A stretch of 64,000 nucleotides of DNA from Vibrio sp. 16. Lineage in GTDB: Bacteria; Pseudomonadota; Gammaproteobacteria; Enterobacterales; Vibrionaceae. The stretch lies in assembly GCF_963681195.1 (NCBI RefSeq), contig NZ_OY808997.1, positions 558,001 to 622,000 of the forward strand. Direction: 5' to 3'. Every line of letters begins with the position of its first letter. Position 1 is the first letter of the stretch. The notes below the pieces were generated by a model that searched no databases, had not been told where the DNA came from, and was given only the letters and a program-made list of their open reading frames with translations. Made by a program: the position numbers and the translations under genes. Below are positions 54,113 to 64,000 of this stretch, piece by piece.

Positions 54113-55353
54113 TCAACTCTCAAGCAATACCTTTTAATGGGACACTGACGACTGGGCAAAAAACGGCAAGGTCTATCGCGTTTACTTGTTTATACAAAAT
54201 ATCTAAGGGCTGCCTCACCGTTGTCGAGTCATTTGATGGCGCTGAGAGCAACCAAAGAACAATGTTTGGTCGTCCGAAAAGTGGTGAGCCAAGCGCGCTT
54301 ATTGAAGTAAAAAATCCTGCATTTTATTCGCGTTTGTTAACGGGTGGTAGTATTGCGGCCGGTGAAGCCTACATGGAAGCTTGGTGGGACAGCCCTGACT
54401 TGACCGCGCTTATGGAGCTGATGGCACTGAATATGTCAACGCTGGATTCAATCGAAAACCGCACCAGTTTTATCTCCAAGCTCTCTTACAAGGTAGGGCA
54501 CTGGCTCAACCGTAATACGGTCGCCAACTCTCAGAAAAACATACATGCGCATTACGATTTAAGTAATGACCTTTACGACACCTTCCTCGATGAAAACATG
54601 TTGTATTCATCGGCGATTTTCTCATCTCCCAACGATACGCTGGAGCAAGCGCAAATCAATAAGATGGAGCGCTTGTGTCAGCAACTAAAGTTGCAATCGT
54701 CCGATCGTGTCGTTGAGATCGGTACGGGGTGGGGTGCAATGGCTATCTACATGGCAGAGAAGTATGGCTGTCATGTTACAACAACGACCATCTCTGAACA
54801 GCAATTTGACTATGCCCAAGCCCAAGTTAAAGCTCGAGGATTAGAAGACAAAATAACGCTACTCAAAGAAGATTATCGCAACTTAACGGGTGAGTTCGAT
54901 AAACTCGTGTCGATTGAAATGATCGAAGCGGTCGGCAAAGAGTACCTTAATTCATACATTCAGAAATGCCAGTCCCTACTTAAACCAAAGGGCCTAATGG
55001 CGATACAAGCAATTACCATTGCTGACCAACGTTACGATTACTACAGTAATAACGTCGATTTTATCCAAAAATATATCTTCCCGGGGGGATTCCTACCTTC
55101 AATTACGGCGCTAACACAAGCCGCGACCAAGCAGAGTGACCTTGTGTTGCGAGATTTGTTCGATATCGGTGAGGACTACGCCCATACATTGCGCCAGTGG
55201 TATCTCCGCTTCAATGCTGCGGAGGCGCGGGTTAGAGAGCTTGGCTTTGATGATACTTTCATTCGAATGTGGAACTATTATTTCTGTTATTGTGAGGGTG
55301 GCTTTAAAGCGAAAAGTATCAGCACCGTACATATGACATTTGAAAGACCCTAA
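54109..55353 (+). CDS. Cyclopropane-fatty-acyl-phospholipid synthase-like methyltransferase
   Basis: SAM-dependent fatty acyl methyltransferase of 414 residues. After an N-terminal lipid-binding domain come ENMLYSSAIFSSPNDTLEQAQ, the SAM motif VVEIGTGWGAMAIYMAEKYGC, IEMIEAVGKEYLNSYI and the C-terminal FDIGEDYAHTLRQWYLRFNA. It may methylate unsaturated phospholipid chains; in Rhodobacter a related enzyme set makes methylated and furan fatty acids (recalled knowledge, not shown here). Confidence 0.9.
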   Translation: MINSQAIPFNGTLTTGQKTARSIAFTCLYKISKGCLTVVESFDGAESNQRTMFGRPKSGEPSALIEVKNPAFYSRLLTGGSIAAGEAYMEAWWDSPDLTALMELMALNMSTLDSIENRTSFISKLSYKVGHWLNRNTVANSQKNIHAHYDLSNDLYDTFLDENMLYSSAIFSSPNDTLEQAQINKMERLCQQLKLQSSDRVVEIGTGWGAMAIYMAEKYGCHVTTTTISEQQFDYAQAQVKARGLEDKITLLKEDYRNLTGEFDKLVSIEMIEAVGKEYLNSYIQKCQSLLKPKGLMAIQAITIADQRYDYYSNNVDFIQKYIFPGGFLPSITALTQAATKQSDLVLRDLFDIGEDYAHTLRQWYLRFNAAEARVRELGFDDTFIRMWNYYFCYCEGGFKAKSISTVHMTFERP

Positions 55354-55354
55354 T

Positions 55355-55879
55355 ATGAGTGCTCGACGTTTAATCCTCTTATCCACATGGTTTCAGATCA
55401 TCTGGTTTCTTGCCATATTGGGTAGAGAAGAGTGGGTATGGCTGACGTTGAGCCTTGTGTTTGTTACCCAACTCTTGTCCGTTGGGCTCAGCCAAATTCG
55501 ATTGGGGGCATGGTTAGGGTTGCTAGTACTCGGTGTATGTACAGACTACGCCAACTACTATTTTGGCTTGTTTCAGTTTGAACCAAGCCGTTTTCCAATC
55601 TGGCTCATCCTCCTTTGGGCTATCTTCCTCTGGTATGCCAACTATTTAACGCCGATTCTGAACCAATACCACCCAGTTCTCGTATCAATAGTGAGTGGGA
55701 TAGCTGGCGCAATGAGTTACTTTGCCGGCATGAAACTCCAAGCGGTTGCCTTCCCACATGGTAACGTGACGACTCTATTGGTTCTGTTCATCGAGTGGTC
55801 ACTCCTTATTATTGTGATTAAGAAGGTGTATAGCCATGAGCCGAATCTTTCAGTTGATCAAAAGGGGGCTAACTTTTAG
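55355..55879 (+). CDS. DUF2878 membrane protein
   Basis: Integral membrane protein of 174 residues with five to six hydrophobic segments and the DUF2878 pattern (LGVCTDYANYYFGLFQFEPSRFPIWLILLWAIF, GAMSYFAGMKLQAVAFP). Start ATG 55355 lies 1 bp after the Cfa-like stop. It overlaps the next gene by 45 bp. Function unknown. Confidence 0.85.
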   Translation: MSARRLILLSTWFQIIWFLAILGREEWVWLTLSLVFVTQLLSVGLSQIRLGAWLGLLVLGVCTDYANYYFGLFQFEPSRFPIWLILLWAIFLWYANYLTPILNQYHPVLVSIVSGIAGAMSYFAGMKLQAVAFPHGNVTTLLVLFIEWSLLIIVIKKVYSHEPNLSVDQKGANF

Positions 55880-56396
55880 CCTGCTAGTCTCATCCACGAG
55901 CTATGCGGCACCAGTAGACAGCGAAACTGAATGGAACACGTGGCCAGCTGTGGGAGAAGCTCAGTTGTCGCTATTTATTTTTGATGTCTATCAATCACGA
56001 CTCCAAACGCCCAATGGAACTTATTCTGTTGATGCTGACATTACGCCTCATCCTCTAGCACTTTCGATCGATTACCAAAGAGATATAAGCCAGCAGCAAT
56101 TGCTTGATGCAACCGAGGACCAGTGGGAAGAAATGGGTTTCGATAAGCAACTCTCACAGAGATGGATTCAAGAGTTGGTGACCATCTTCCCAAATATCGA
56201 GAAGGGACAAAACCTCACTTACGTGACTGATGGCCAAAGCGGGCACTTTTATTTTCGTTCGAATGAAATGGCATCGCCGACACGTATCGGCTCAATCACC
56301 GACGAGAGCTTGAATGACGCCTTTCTCGCTATCTGGCTTTCACCCAAAACTACGTACCCTAAACTGCGAGCACAACTAATAGGACTTAGCCAATAA
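55836..56396 (+). CDS. Chalcone-isomerase-like exported protein
   Basis: Exported protein of 186 residues with a signal peptide (~1-24, cleavage near SYA-AP). WPAVGEAQLSLFIFDVYQSRLQTPNG and LSIDYQRDISQQQLLDAT correspond to the bacterial chalcone isomerase-like fold (fatty acid binding in plant relatives). Overlaps the DUF3833 gene by 1 bp. Confidence 0.82.
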   Translation: MSRIFQLIKRGLTFSLLVSSTSYAAPVDSETEWNTWPAVGEAQLSLFIFDVYQSRLQTPNGTYSVDADITPHPLALSIDYQRDISQQQLLDATEDQWEEMGFDKQLSQRWIQELVTIFPNIEKGQNLTYVTDGQSGHFYFRSNEMASPTRIGSITDESLNDAFLAIWLSPKTTYPKLRAQLIGLSQ

Positions 56397-56920
56397 TGAA
56401 ACTTTTGAAAACCTTTCTTCTAACGTTAGTTTTTGCCGTCACGGGGTGTTCCGCTGACTTAGACAGCTACCAAGCATCAAATCCACGCTTTGACCTTTTC
56501 GACTATTTTGAAGGTAAAGTGACCGCTTGGGGTATGGTTCAAGATTACACCGACAAGCAAACCCGTCGTTTTACGGTTGAGATTATTGGCAGCGTTGAAG
56601 GTGACACGCTCACACTGGTTGAAGATTTCGTGTTTGATGACGGAGAGATAGACCAGCGAATTTGGGTGATTAATCGAGATGGTGAAGGTAGTTATGTCGG
56701 TGAAGCAGATGATATCATCGGACAGGCAATGGGCAAAGAAGTCGGTAACGCGCTTCAGTGGCAGTACGACTTTGAACTAAAAATGGATGATTCATCCGTG
56801 GTGGTTGGGTTTGATGATTGGTTATATCGTCAAGACGAAAAGCACGTATTCAACTCAACCAAAATCAAAAAGTTTGGCATTGAGGTTGGAGCGATAACCC
56901 TCTTCTTTCAAAAGCAATAA
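56396..56920 (+). CDS. DUF3833 lipoprotein
   Basis: Predicted lipoprotein of 174 residues with lipobox VTGC at ~17-20. RFDLFDYFEGKVTAWGMVQDYTDKQTRRFTVEI and GEADDIIGQAMG are the DUF3833 pattern. Lipocalin-like strands suggest lipid binding (inference). Last gene of the operon. Confidence 0.87.
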   Translation: MKLLKTFLLTLVFAVTGCSADLDSYQASNPRFDLFDYFEGKVTAWGMVQDYTDKQTRRFTVEIIGSVEGDTLTLVEDFVFDDGEIDQRIWVINRDGEGSYVGEADDIIGQAMGKEVGNALQWQYDFELKMDDSSVVVGFDDWLYRQDEKHVFNSTKIKKFGIEVGAITLFFQKQ

Positions 56921-56948
56921 CGCTCAACTTAATCACACTGACAAACAA

Positions 56949-56978
56949 AAAGGGCTGATGTGTTTACATCAGCCCTTT
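56949..56978. terminator. Bidirectional terminator between the lipid operon and purB
   Basis: AAAGGGCTGATGT-GTTT-ACATCAGCCCTTT, 13-bp perfect stem between convergent genes. Confidence 0.94.
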
Positions 56979-56999
56979 GATATTTAACTGTTGAGAGGA

Positions 57000-59149
<2,150 letters not shown>

Positions 59150-59178
59150 GTAGTCATACTCCTAAATGTAAGCGTAAA

Positions 59179-60303
59179 TTAAATGCGTTTTTCGATAATT
59201 CCACCACCAAGACACACTTCGCCTTGGTAGAATACCGCAGATTGACCAGGGGTGACGGCGATCTGAGGCTCATCAAAAATAACTTTAATGTTTTCATCAT
59301 CAATTGGGATGATTGTACAAGGTATATCTGTTTGACGGTAACGTGTTTTTACTGTGCACTTCAAAACATCAGTAATTGGTGTGCGATCTACCCAGTGGAG
59401 TTGGGAAGCGATCAAGCCTTCTGATTTTAGAAGAGGGTGATCTTTACCCTGAACGGCAATCAATACGTTGCGTTTTAGGTCTTTGTCGCCAACAAACCAA
59501 GGCTCTTCATTACCACCGCCGCCTTTTTGACCACCGATGTGAAGCCCTTTACGTTGACCCAAAGTATGGTACATCAACCCTTGGTGTTTACCGATAACTT
59601 TGCCTTCAGGCGTTTCGATGTTGCCTGGCTGCGCGGGTAGGTATTTGCCAAGGAACTCAGTAAACTTACGTTCACCGATGAAGCAGATACCTGTTGAGTC
59701 TTTTTTCTTCGCGGTGATGAGATCTTGCTCTTCCGCGATGCGTCGAACTTCAGGCTTTTCAAGCTCACCAACAGGGAACAGACTACGGGCAACTTGGTCA
59801 CTGCTTAGTGTATATAGGAAGTAACTTTGGTCTTTATTACTGTCTAGACCACGCAGCATCTCAGGTTTTGCTCCCGCATCAAGCTCTTCCTGAGTTGGGA
59901 AAGTGCGGCGAACATAATGCCCCATGGCGATATAATCCGCGTCGAGTACCTCATCTGCAAACTCTAGGAAGGCTTTAAACTTGATTTCTTTGTTACAAAG
60001 AATGTCTGGGTTTGGCGTACGCCCAGCTTTGTATTCCGCAAGGAAATATTCGAATACATTATCCCAGTACTCAGCCGCAAAGTTGATGGTGTGAAGGTGA
60101 ATGCCTAACTTGTCACACACTGCTTGAGCGTCAGCTAGATCTTCAGCTGCCGTGCAATACTCCTCATTGTCATCTTCTTCCCAGTTCTTCATGAACAGGC
60201 CTTCTACTTGGTAACCTTGCTGTTGTAGCAGGTACGCAGAAACAGATGAATCAACGCCGCCGGACATACCGACGATGACTTTCTTTTGGCTGTTGTCAGA
60301 CAT
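59179..60303 (-). CDS. mnmA: tRNA 2-thiouridylase
   Basis: ATP-dependent thiouridylase of 374 residues for wobble U34 of Lys, Glu and Gln tRNAs. The PP-loop [29 protein letters not shown] (catalytic Cys), [13 protein letters not shown] (second Cys) and [11 protein letters not shown] are conserved. It is 29 bp before hflD, likely co-transcribed. Confidence 0.97.
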   Translation of the reverse strand: MSDNSQKKVIVGMSGGVDSSVSAYLLQQQGYQVEGLFMKNWEEDDNEEYCTAAEDLADAQAVCDKLGIHLHTINFAAEYWDNVFEYFLAEYKAGRTPNPDILCNKEIKFKAFLEFADEVLDADYIAMGHYVRRTFPTQEELDAGAKPEMLRGLDSNKDQSYFLYTLSSDQVARSLFPVGELEKPEVRRIAEEQDLITAKKKDSTGICFIGERKFTEFLGKYLPAQPGNIETPEGKVIGKHQGLMYHTLGQRKGLHIGGQKGGGGNEEPWFVGDKDLKRNVLIAVQGKDHPLLKSEGLIASQLHWVDRTPITDVLKCTVKTRYRQTDIPCTIIPIDDENIKVIFDEPQIAVTPGQSAVFYQGEVCLGGGIIEKRI

Positions 60304-60498
60304 TACTTAACACCACTTAAATTAACTGGACGCAGATTCTAACAGAAAGCCGTTCGAGGTGACAGATCCGAGATCGGACTCACACTTCGAAAACAGAGCG
60401 AATTTTGTTCTGTTAATCACTATATCCTGCGCTTTTTTAACAATAGAGTGTCTATATATGGCATAGTTGCCGAAAATCAAGCCTAACGGGTTAAACAA

Positions 60499-60768
60499 AT
60501 GAGTGAAGAAAACCAAGTTTTAGAAGAATCCCATTTGATTGAAGTGGTCGAGAATCAATTGGAAGATGGCAACCCTATTAAAGTCAAAGAGACCCTCATG
60601 CGGTTGATGATGACAGGAACCCCGCGTGATGAAGCCGTAGCAATGATGGCCTGTGCCATGTCGATTGAAATATTCGATGTAATGAAAAACGACGGGGAAT
60701 TTAATCTTAAACGCTACTCTGAAAACCTAGATCGCTTACCTGATTTGAGCTTCATGGAAGGGGAATAG
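60499..60768 (+). CDS. Conserved hypothetical small acidic protein (89 residues)
   Basis: A helical, strongly acidic cytoplasmic protein. The middle segment VKETLMRLMMTGTPRDEAVAMMACAMSIEIFDVMKND resembles small DUF proteins conserved in Vibrio next to gsk or mnmA, but I cannot name a family. No signal or TM. Its own promoter must lie in the 195 bp before it. Good codon use and a family-like pattern support a real gene. Confidence 0.78.
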   Translation: MSEENQVLEESHLIEVVENQLEDGNPIKVKETLMRLMMTGTPRDEAVAMMACAMSIEIFDVMKNDGEFNLKRYSENLDRLPDLSFMEGE

Positions 60769-60817
60769 CTTCCTCTTATTTAAAACGTCCTGAATCGTTC
60801 GTAAATTAATTATGCCT

Positions 60818-60829
60818 GCAAACGTTTGC
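60818..60829. promoter_or_regulatory. PurR box of gsk overlapping the promoter
   Basis: GCAAACGTTTGC, a perfect PurR core, directly abuts a -10-like TATACT (60830-60835), so a bound repressor would block the promoter. The gsk start is 93 bp downstream. Confidence 0.85.
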
Positions 60830-60921
60830 TATACTTGCGATTGTTGCCGCGCCCAATTGTGCGCGGTAGAATCCGGCATCCTTTCATCCCTTACTCGAAT
60901 CCTTTACCACAGAATATAGCT

Positions 60922-62226
60922 ATGAAATTTCCTGGCCAACGTAAATCGAAACACTACTTTCCCGTACACGCACGCGATCCTTTGGTGAGCCAAGCACAAG
61001 AAAGCAAGAAAATGTCTCGCACCCACATTATCGGTATTGATCAAACCTTGGTTGATATTGAAGCAAAGGTGAGTTCAGAGCTAATCGAAAAATATAACTT
61101 GAGTAAGGGACACTCACTAGTTATCGACGATGTCACGGCAGAAGCTTTATATGTTGAGTTGAAACAAAACGAGCTTATCACCAATGAATATGCAGGCGGC
61201 ACCATTGGTAATACGCTACACAACTATTCTGTTCTTGCTGATGATCGTTCAACGTTACTAGGGGTGATGAGCCAAGATATTAAAATTGGCAGCTATGGCT
61301 ATCGTTATCTGTGTAATACATCCAGCCGAATGGATTTGAATTACCTGCAAGGGGTTGAGGGCGCGATTGGACGTTGCTTCGCACTCATTACCGAAGATGG
61401 TGAGCGTACTTTTGCGATCAGTGAAGGCCAGATGAACCAACTTCACCCTGATAGCATTCCTGAAAAAATCTTTAAAAACGCCTCTGCGCTGGTATTAACG
61501 GCCTATTTGGTACGTTGTAAAGAGGGCGACCCGATGCCAGAAGCGACAATGCGCGCGATTGAGTACGCTAAAAAGCATGACGTGCCGGTAGTGCTTACAT
61601 TAGGTACCAAATTTGTCATTCAAGATGATCCTCAATTTTGGCAAGCATTCTTGCGTGACCACGTTTCTGTTGTGGCCATGAATGAAGATGAAGCTGAAGC
61701 TCTGACGGGCGAGTCCGACCCATTGGCCGCGTCTGATAAAGCGCTTGATTGGGTGGACTTGGTGCTATGTACCGCTGGTCCTGTTGGCTTGTTTATGGCT
61801 GGCTACACTGAAGAAGCGGCTAAGCGAGAGACTTCTCTACCTTTATTGCCAGGTAGTATCGCAGAATTTAACCGTTTTGAATTTAGTCGACCAGCAGTAA
61901 AAGATAACTGCGAAAACCCAATTAAAGTGTATTCGCATATTTCACCTTATATGGGCGGGCCTGAGAAGATTAAAAATACAAATGGTGCAGGGGATGCAGC
62001 GTTATCTGCCTTACTGCACGACATGGCGGCAAACAAGTATCACAAAGAAAACGTGCCTAACTCAAGCAAACATGCCCATGCTTATTTGACTTACTCGTCG
62101 TTTTCTCAGGTATGTAAGTATTCAAACCGTGCTAGTTATGAAGTTCTGGTACAACACTCACCACGTTTGTCTAAAGGCTTGCCTGAAAGAGAAGACAGCT
62201 TGGAAGAAGCGTATTGGGAACGATAG
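60922..62226 (+). CDS. gsk: Inosine/guanosine kinase
   Basis: PfkB/ribokinase-family nucleoside kinase of 434 residues, the same length as E. coli Gsk, which phosphorylates guanosine and inosine in purine salvage. MKFPGQRKSKHYFPV fixes the start at 60922 (the in-frame upstream codons are non-homologous). GTIGNTLHNYSVLADD and the anion-hole/catalytic motif NTNGAGDAALSALLHD are present. Confidence 0.95.
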   Translation: MKFPGQRKSKHYFPVHARDPLVSQAQESKKMSRTHIIGIDQTLVDIEAKVSSELIEKYNLSKGHSLVIDDVTAEALYVELKQNELITNEYAGGTIGNTLHNYSVLADDRSTLLGVMSQDIKIGSYGYRYLCNTSSRMDLNYLQGVEGAIGRCFALITEDGERTFAISEGQMNQLHPDSIPEKIFKNASALVLTAYLVRCKEGDPMPEATMRAIEYAKKHDVPVVLTLGTKFVIQDDPQFWQAFLRDHVSVVAMNEDEAEALTGESDPLAASDKALDWVDLVLCTAGPVGLFMAGYTEEAAKRETSLPLLPGSIAEFNRFEFSRPAVKDNCENPIKVYSHISPYMGGPEKIKNTNGAGDAALSALLHDMAANKYHKENVPNSSKHAHAYLTYSSFSQVCKYSNRASYEVLVQHSPRLSKGLPEREDSLEEAYWER

Positions 62227-62231
62227 AAAAG

Positions 62232-62256
62232 AAAACCTCAAAATTATGAGGTTTTT
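62232..62256 (+). terminator. First hairpin after gsk
   Basis: AAAACCTCA-AAATTA-TGAGGTTTT with a following T; moderate 9-bp stem. Confidence 0.75.
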
Positions 62257-62262
62257 GACTTA

Positions 62263-62293
62263 TAAAAAAAGCGCCATGAAGGCGCTTTTTTTG
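62263..62293. terminator. Second, bidirectional terminator between gsk and hns
   Basis: AAAAGCGCC-ATGAA-GGCGCTTTT with A and T runs on both sides; serves hns on the minus strand and backs up the gsk terminator. Confidence 0.9.
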
Positions 62294-62305
62294 TTGTTAC
62301 TTATT

Positions 62306-62719
62306 TTAGATTAGGAAATCGTCTAGTGATTTACCTGCATCTAATTGTTCTTGAATTGCTGAAGGTGTACGACCTTGGCCAGTCCAAGTTTTTTCTTCGC
62401 CATTCGCATCTGTGTATTTGTACTTCGCAGGGCGAGGCGCACGCTTTGATTTCGCTTTAGTTTTTGCTTTTGAGTCACCAGCAAGCGCAGAAATCAATGC
62501 TTCTACATCGATGCCATCTTTTGCGATTTGCTCTGCAATAGCCGACAGTTTAGCTTCTTGCTCAGCTGCTGCCGCACGTTCTGCTTCTTCTGCTTCTCGG
62601 CGTTCTTCTACAACTGTCGTCAATTTTTCTAGTGCTTCTTCCAATTGCTCCAGTGTTAATTCACGAGAGAAAGCACGCAAGCTGCGAATGTTTAATAGTG
62701 TTTTTGTTAGTTCCGACAT
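62306..62719 (-). CDS. hns: H-NS family nucleoid protein
   Basis: DNA-bridging repressor of AT-rich DNA, 137 residues. N-terminal coiled-coil oligomerisation domain ~1-65 (TLEQLEEALEKLTTVVEERREAEE), an Ala/Lys linker and the C-terminal domain KYKYTDANGEEKTWTGQGRTPSAI with the Gln-Gly-Arg AT-hook-like loop. The extended Ala/Glu run (EEAERAAAAEQEA) is typical of Vibrio H-NS (VicH). An AT-rich upstream region suits autoregulation. Confidence 0.95.
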   Translation of the reverse strand: MSELTKTLLNIRSLRAFSRELTLEQLEEALEKLTTVVEERREAEEAERAAAAEQEAKLSAIAEQIAKDGIDVEALISALAGDSKAKTKAKSKRAPRPAKYKYTDANGEEKTWTGQGRTPSAIQEQLDAGKSLDDFLI

Positions 62720-63274
62720 ATTTAAATCTCACTTTTATAAGGAGTGCCTAATATGAAAGATAATAATCCTGAAAAATGGATATTACAATATATAGAATGT
62801 AAATTTAGTTAAATCCTGACAAATATAATTCATCGCAGAAGATTTGTATTTTTTTACGCAAGTTTTCGTGACCTAGTTTAGTTTTTACTGGCTGGTTTAG
62901 ACCATATTGATAAATAATCAACTCATGATTAAGTATTTGGTTTCATATATTGAAAACTGTTTCTAATTTAAGAATAAACAAATCGTCAAAAAATAGTCGG
63001 CGACAAACATTTGAATTTTTAGGTGCCACATTATTAGTGTCTATTTTAGATGCTTACCAAGATAGTCATTCCTTAGTTGTATGAGATGGTATGCAAAGAA
63101 TGTCTATGCACAAAAGTTGGAAGGTTAATCTTTCCGGTATAAAAATATTTTTAACAATAAATCTGGCACGATGTATTGAAAAGAAGTGTGACTTAAGTAC
63201 AATAAGCGGAACCTAATGCATTATGCTGGTTAAATTATTGTTAAAATGACTTTTCGATAGTTTAAAGTTTCAGC
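62720..63274. other. AT-rich intergenic region upstream of hns and the lysine riboswitch
   Basis: About 555 bp without a convincing gene, rich in A and T tracts as expected for an H-NS autoregulatory region. A 19-codon frame (62753-62812, plus strand) begins after AAGGAG but has no other support. The promoter of the riboswitch transcript should lie just before 63275. Confidence 0.6.
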
Positions 63275-63456
63275 ATGTGCGGTAGAGGCGCGGAATAAAT
63301 AAGTAATGCTTGTTGGGGTGATGCCAATGAACAAGTAGGAAAGGTTATTTCGCCGAAGTGGGCTATCAAATCAAAGATGCTTGCTGGGGTTACACTCGAA
63401 AGGGGTAACACTGCCATAGTCTATAATTTGTAAAACTATGGAGCGCTACTGTAGGG
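63275..63456 (+). ncRNA. Lysine riboswitch (L box)
   Basis: The ordered conserved blocks of the LYS element are all present: GTAGAGGCGCG, GTAATGCTTG, AGGAAAGG, CGCCGAAGTG, GCTGGGGTTA-loop CGAAAGG-TAACACTGCCA and CTATGGAGCGCTACTG. The 5' CGGTAG (63280-63285) pairs with CTACTG (63446-63451) as P1. It binds L-lysine and turns off the downstream gene. It precedes an NhaC-family transporter, a known target (LysW group) in Vibrio and Shewanella. Confidence 0.95.
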
Positions 63457-63487
63457 CTGGGTAAGCATTCGCTTGCCTGTCGCTTAT
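63457..63487 (+). terminator. Possible riboswitch-controlled terminator
   Basis: GGTAAGC-ATTC-GCTTGCC pairs with one wobble (63460-63466 with 63471-63477), and a U-rich tract TTATTTTT follows at 63484-63491. It starts right after the aptamer, so it may be the expression platform. The alternative antiterminator was not resolved by eye. Confidence 0.55.
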
Positions 63488-63569
63488 TTTTAGTTAATTG
63501 CTTGGAAATGAGTTCCATCAATTAGTCTGCAGTAGATCTCTAACCATTTATTACTGGTTTTTGAAGATC

Positions 63570-64000
63570 ATGAATTTAATTGATTTTGCATCATCTCCTT
63601 TATCTCTTTTGCCTCCTTTAGTGGCGTTGAGTCTTGCTATTGTTACGCGTCGCGTACTTGTTTCTCTAGGTGTCGGTATTGTTCTTGGTGCTGTCTTGCT
63701 TAATGACTACTCATTGGGTAATGCGCTTGGATATGTTGGCTCTACTGTATCTAGTGTGTTCATCGAAGACGGTGGGATTAACACTTGGAACATGAGTATT
63801 GTCGGCTTCCTATTGTTGCTCGGTATGATGACTGCGCTGTTAACACTGTCGGGTGGTACTCGCGCTTTTGCTGAGTGGGCGCAGACACGCGTGAAAAGCA
63901 AACGTGGTTCTAAGCTTTTGGCTGCGTTTCTTGGCGTGTTCATCTTCGTCGATGACTACTTTAATAGTTTAGCGGTAGGGGCAATCTCTCGACCTGTTAC
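63570..64000 (+). CDS. NhaC-family transporter, probably lysine uptake (3' end outside window)
   Basis: The first 143 codons of a membrane transporter. Hydrophobic segments alternate with short loops: LLPPLVALSLAIVT, VLVSLGVGIVLGAVLL, MSIVGFLLLLGMMTALLTLSGG, and LLAAFLGVFIFVDDYFNSLAVG, the last being the ion-binding motif of the NhaC superfamily (F-x-DDYFN-LxxG). The preceding lysine riboswitch places it in the LysW group of candidate lysine transporters. The SD is weak (GAAG). The gene runs off the right edge. Confidence 0.9.
   Translation, partial: MNLIDFASSPLSLLPPLVALSLAIVTRRVLVSLGVGIVLGAVLLNDYSLGNALGYVGSTVSSVFIEDGGINTWNMSIVGFLLLLGMMTALLTLSGGTRAFAEWAQTRVKSKRGSKLLAAFLGVFIFVDDYFNSLAVGAISRPV

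Overview
The window reads as ordinary chromosomal DNA of a marine gammaproteobacterium, almost certainly a Vibrio or close Vibrionaceae relative. The reasons are the FabV-type enoyl-ACP reductase, the mnmA-hflD-purB order, the bioA / bioBFCD divergon, an H-NS of Vibrio type, a Vibrio-like porin, three chemoreceptors in one window, a mannose/fructose PTS cluster of the kind I know from Vibrio chromosome I, and a lysine riboswitch in front of an NhaC-family transporter. I see no rRNA, tRNA, insertion sequence, integrase, prophage or CRISPR array. Gene density is high and most operons are tightly packed.

Left part (1-11.1 kb): the tail of an unknown gene, a Cache chemoreceptor, a DctB-like histidine kinase facing a DctD/NtrC-like sigma54 activator, then a TAXI-type TRAP transporter (binding protein plus fused permease) and an L-2-hydroxyglutarate oxidase. 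The 300 bp before the transporter hold three copies of an 18-bp palindrome and a textbook sigma54 -24/-12 promoter. This makes a self-contained sense, activate, import and oxidise module, probably for 2-hydroxyglutarate or a related C5 dicarboxylate.

11.2-21 kb: a PTS island with three fructose-superfamily permeases in three different domain orders (IIC-IIB, IIA-IIB-IIC, IIA-IIC-IIB), a separate IIA, a separate IIB, an HPr-like/IIA fusion whose HPr part has lost the phospho-histidine, mannose-6-phosphate isomerase and an AraC regulator. Two good CRP sites precede the IIA/IIBC operon.

21-38.5 kb: an HD-GYP response regulator faces a 1319-residue hybrid kinase and a chemoreceptor that share the same type of periplasmic sensor. 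A PLP enzyme follows, then a possible small RNA, a PsrA-like TetR regulator with a palindrome just before its start, fadE, fabV, xthA, a third chemoreceptor, and the roxA / ybaM-like / priC / tauE operon (the 51-residue ybaM-like gene is easily missed).

39.9-57 kb: dinG, a porin with a cysteine pair, a DUF2057 gene, the biotin genes around a BirA operator, htpX, and an eight-gene envelope/lipid operon (NTF2, SDR, flavin oxidoreductase, DUF1365, cyclopropane synthase-like, DUF2878, chalcone-isomerase-like, DUF3833) preceded by CarH/LitR-like boxes.

57-64 kb: purB, hflD, mnmA, an unknown small acidic protein, gsk and hns. purB and gsk each carry a perfect PurR core palindrome. After a long AT-rich gap come the lysine riboswitch and the first 143 codons of an NhaC-family transporter cut by the window end.
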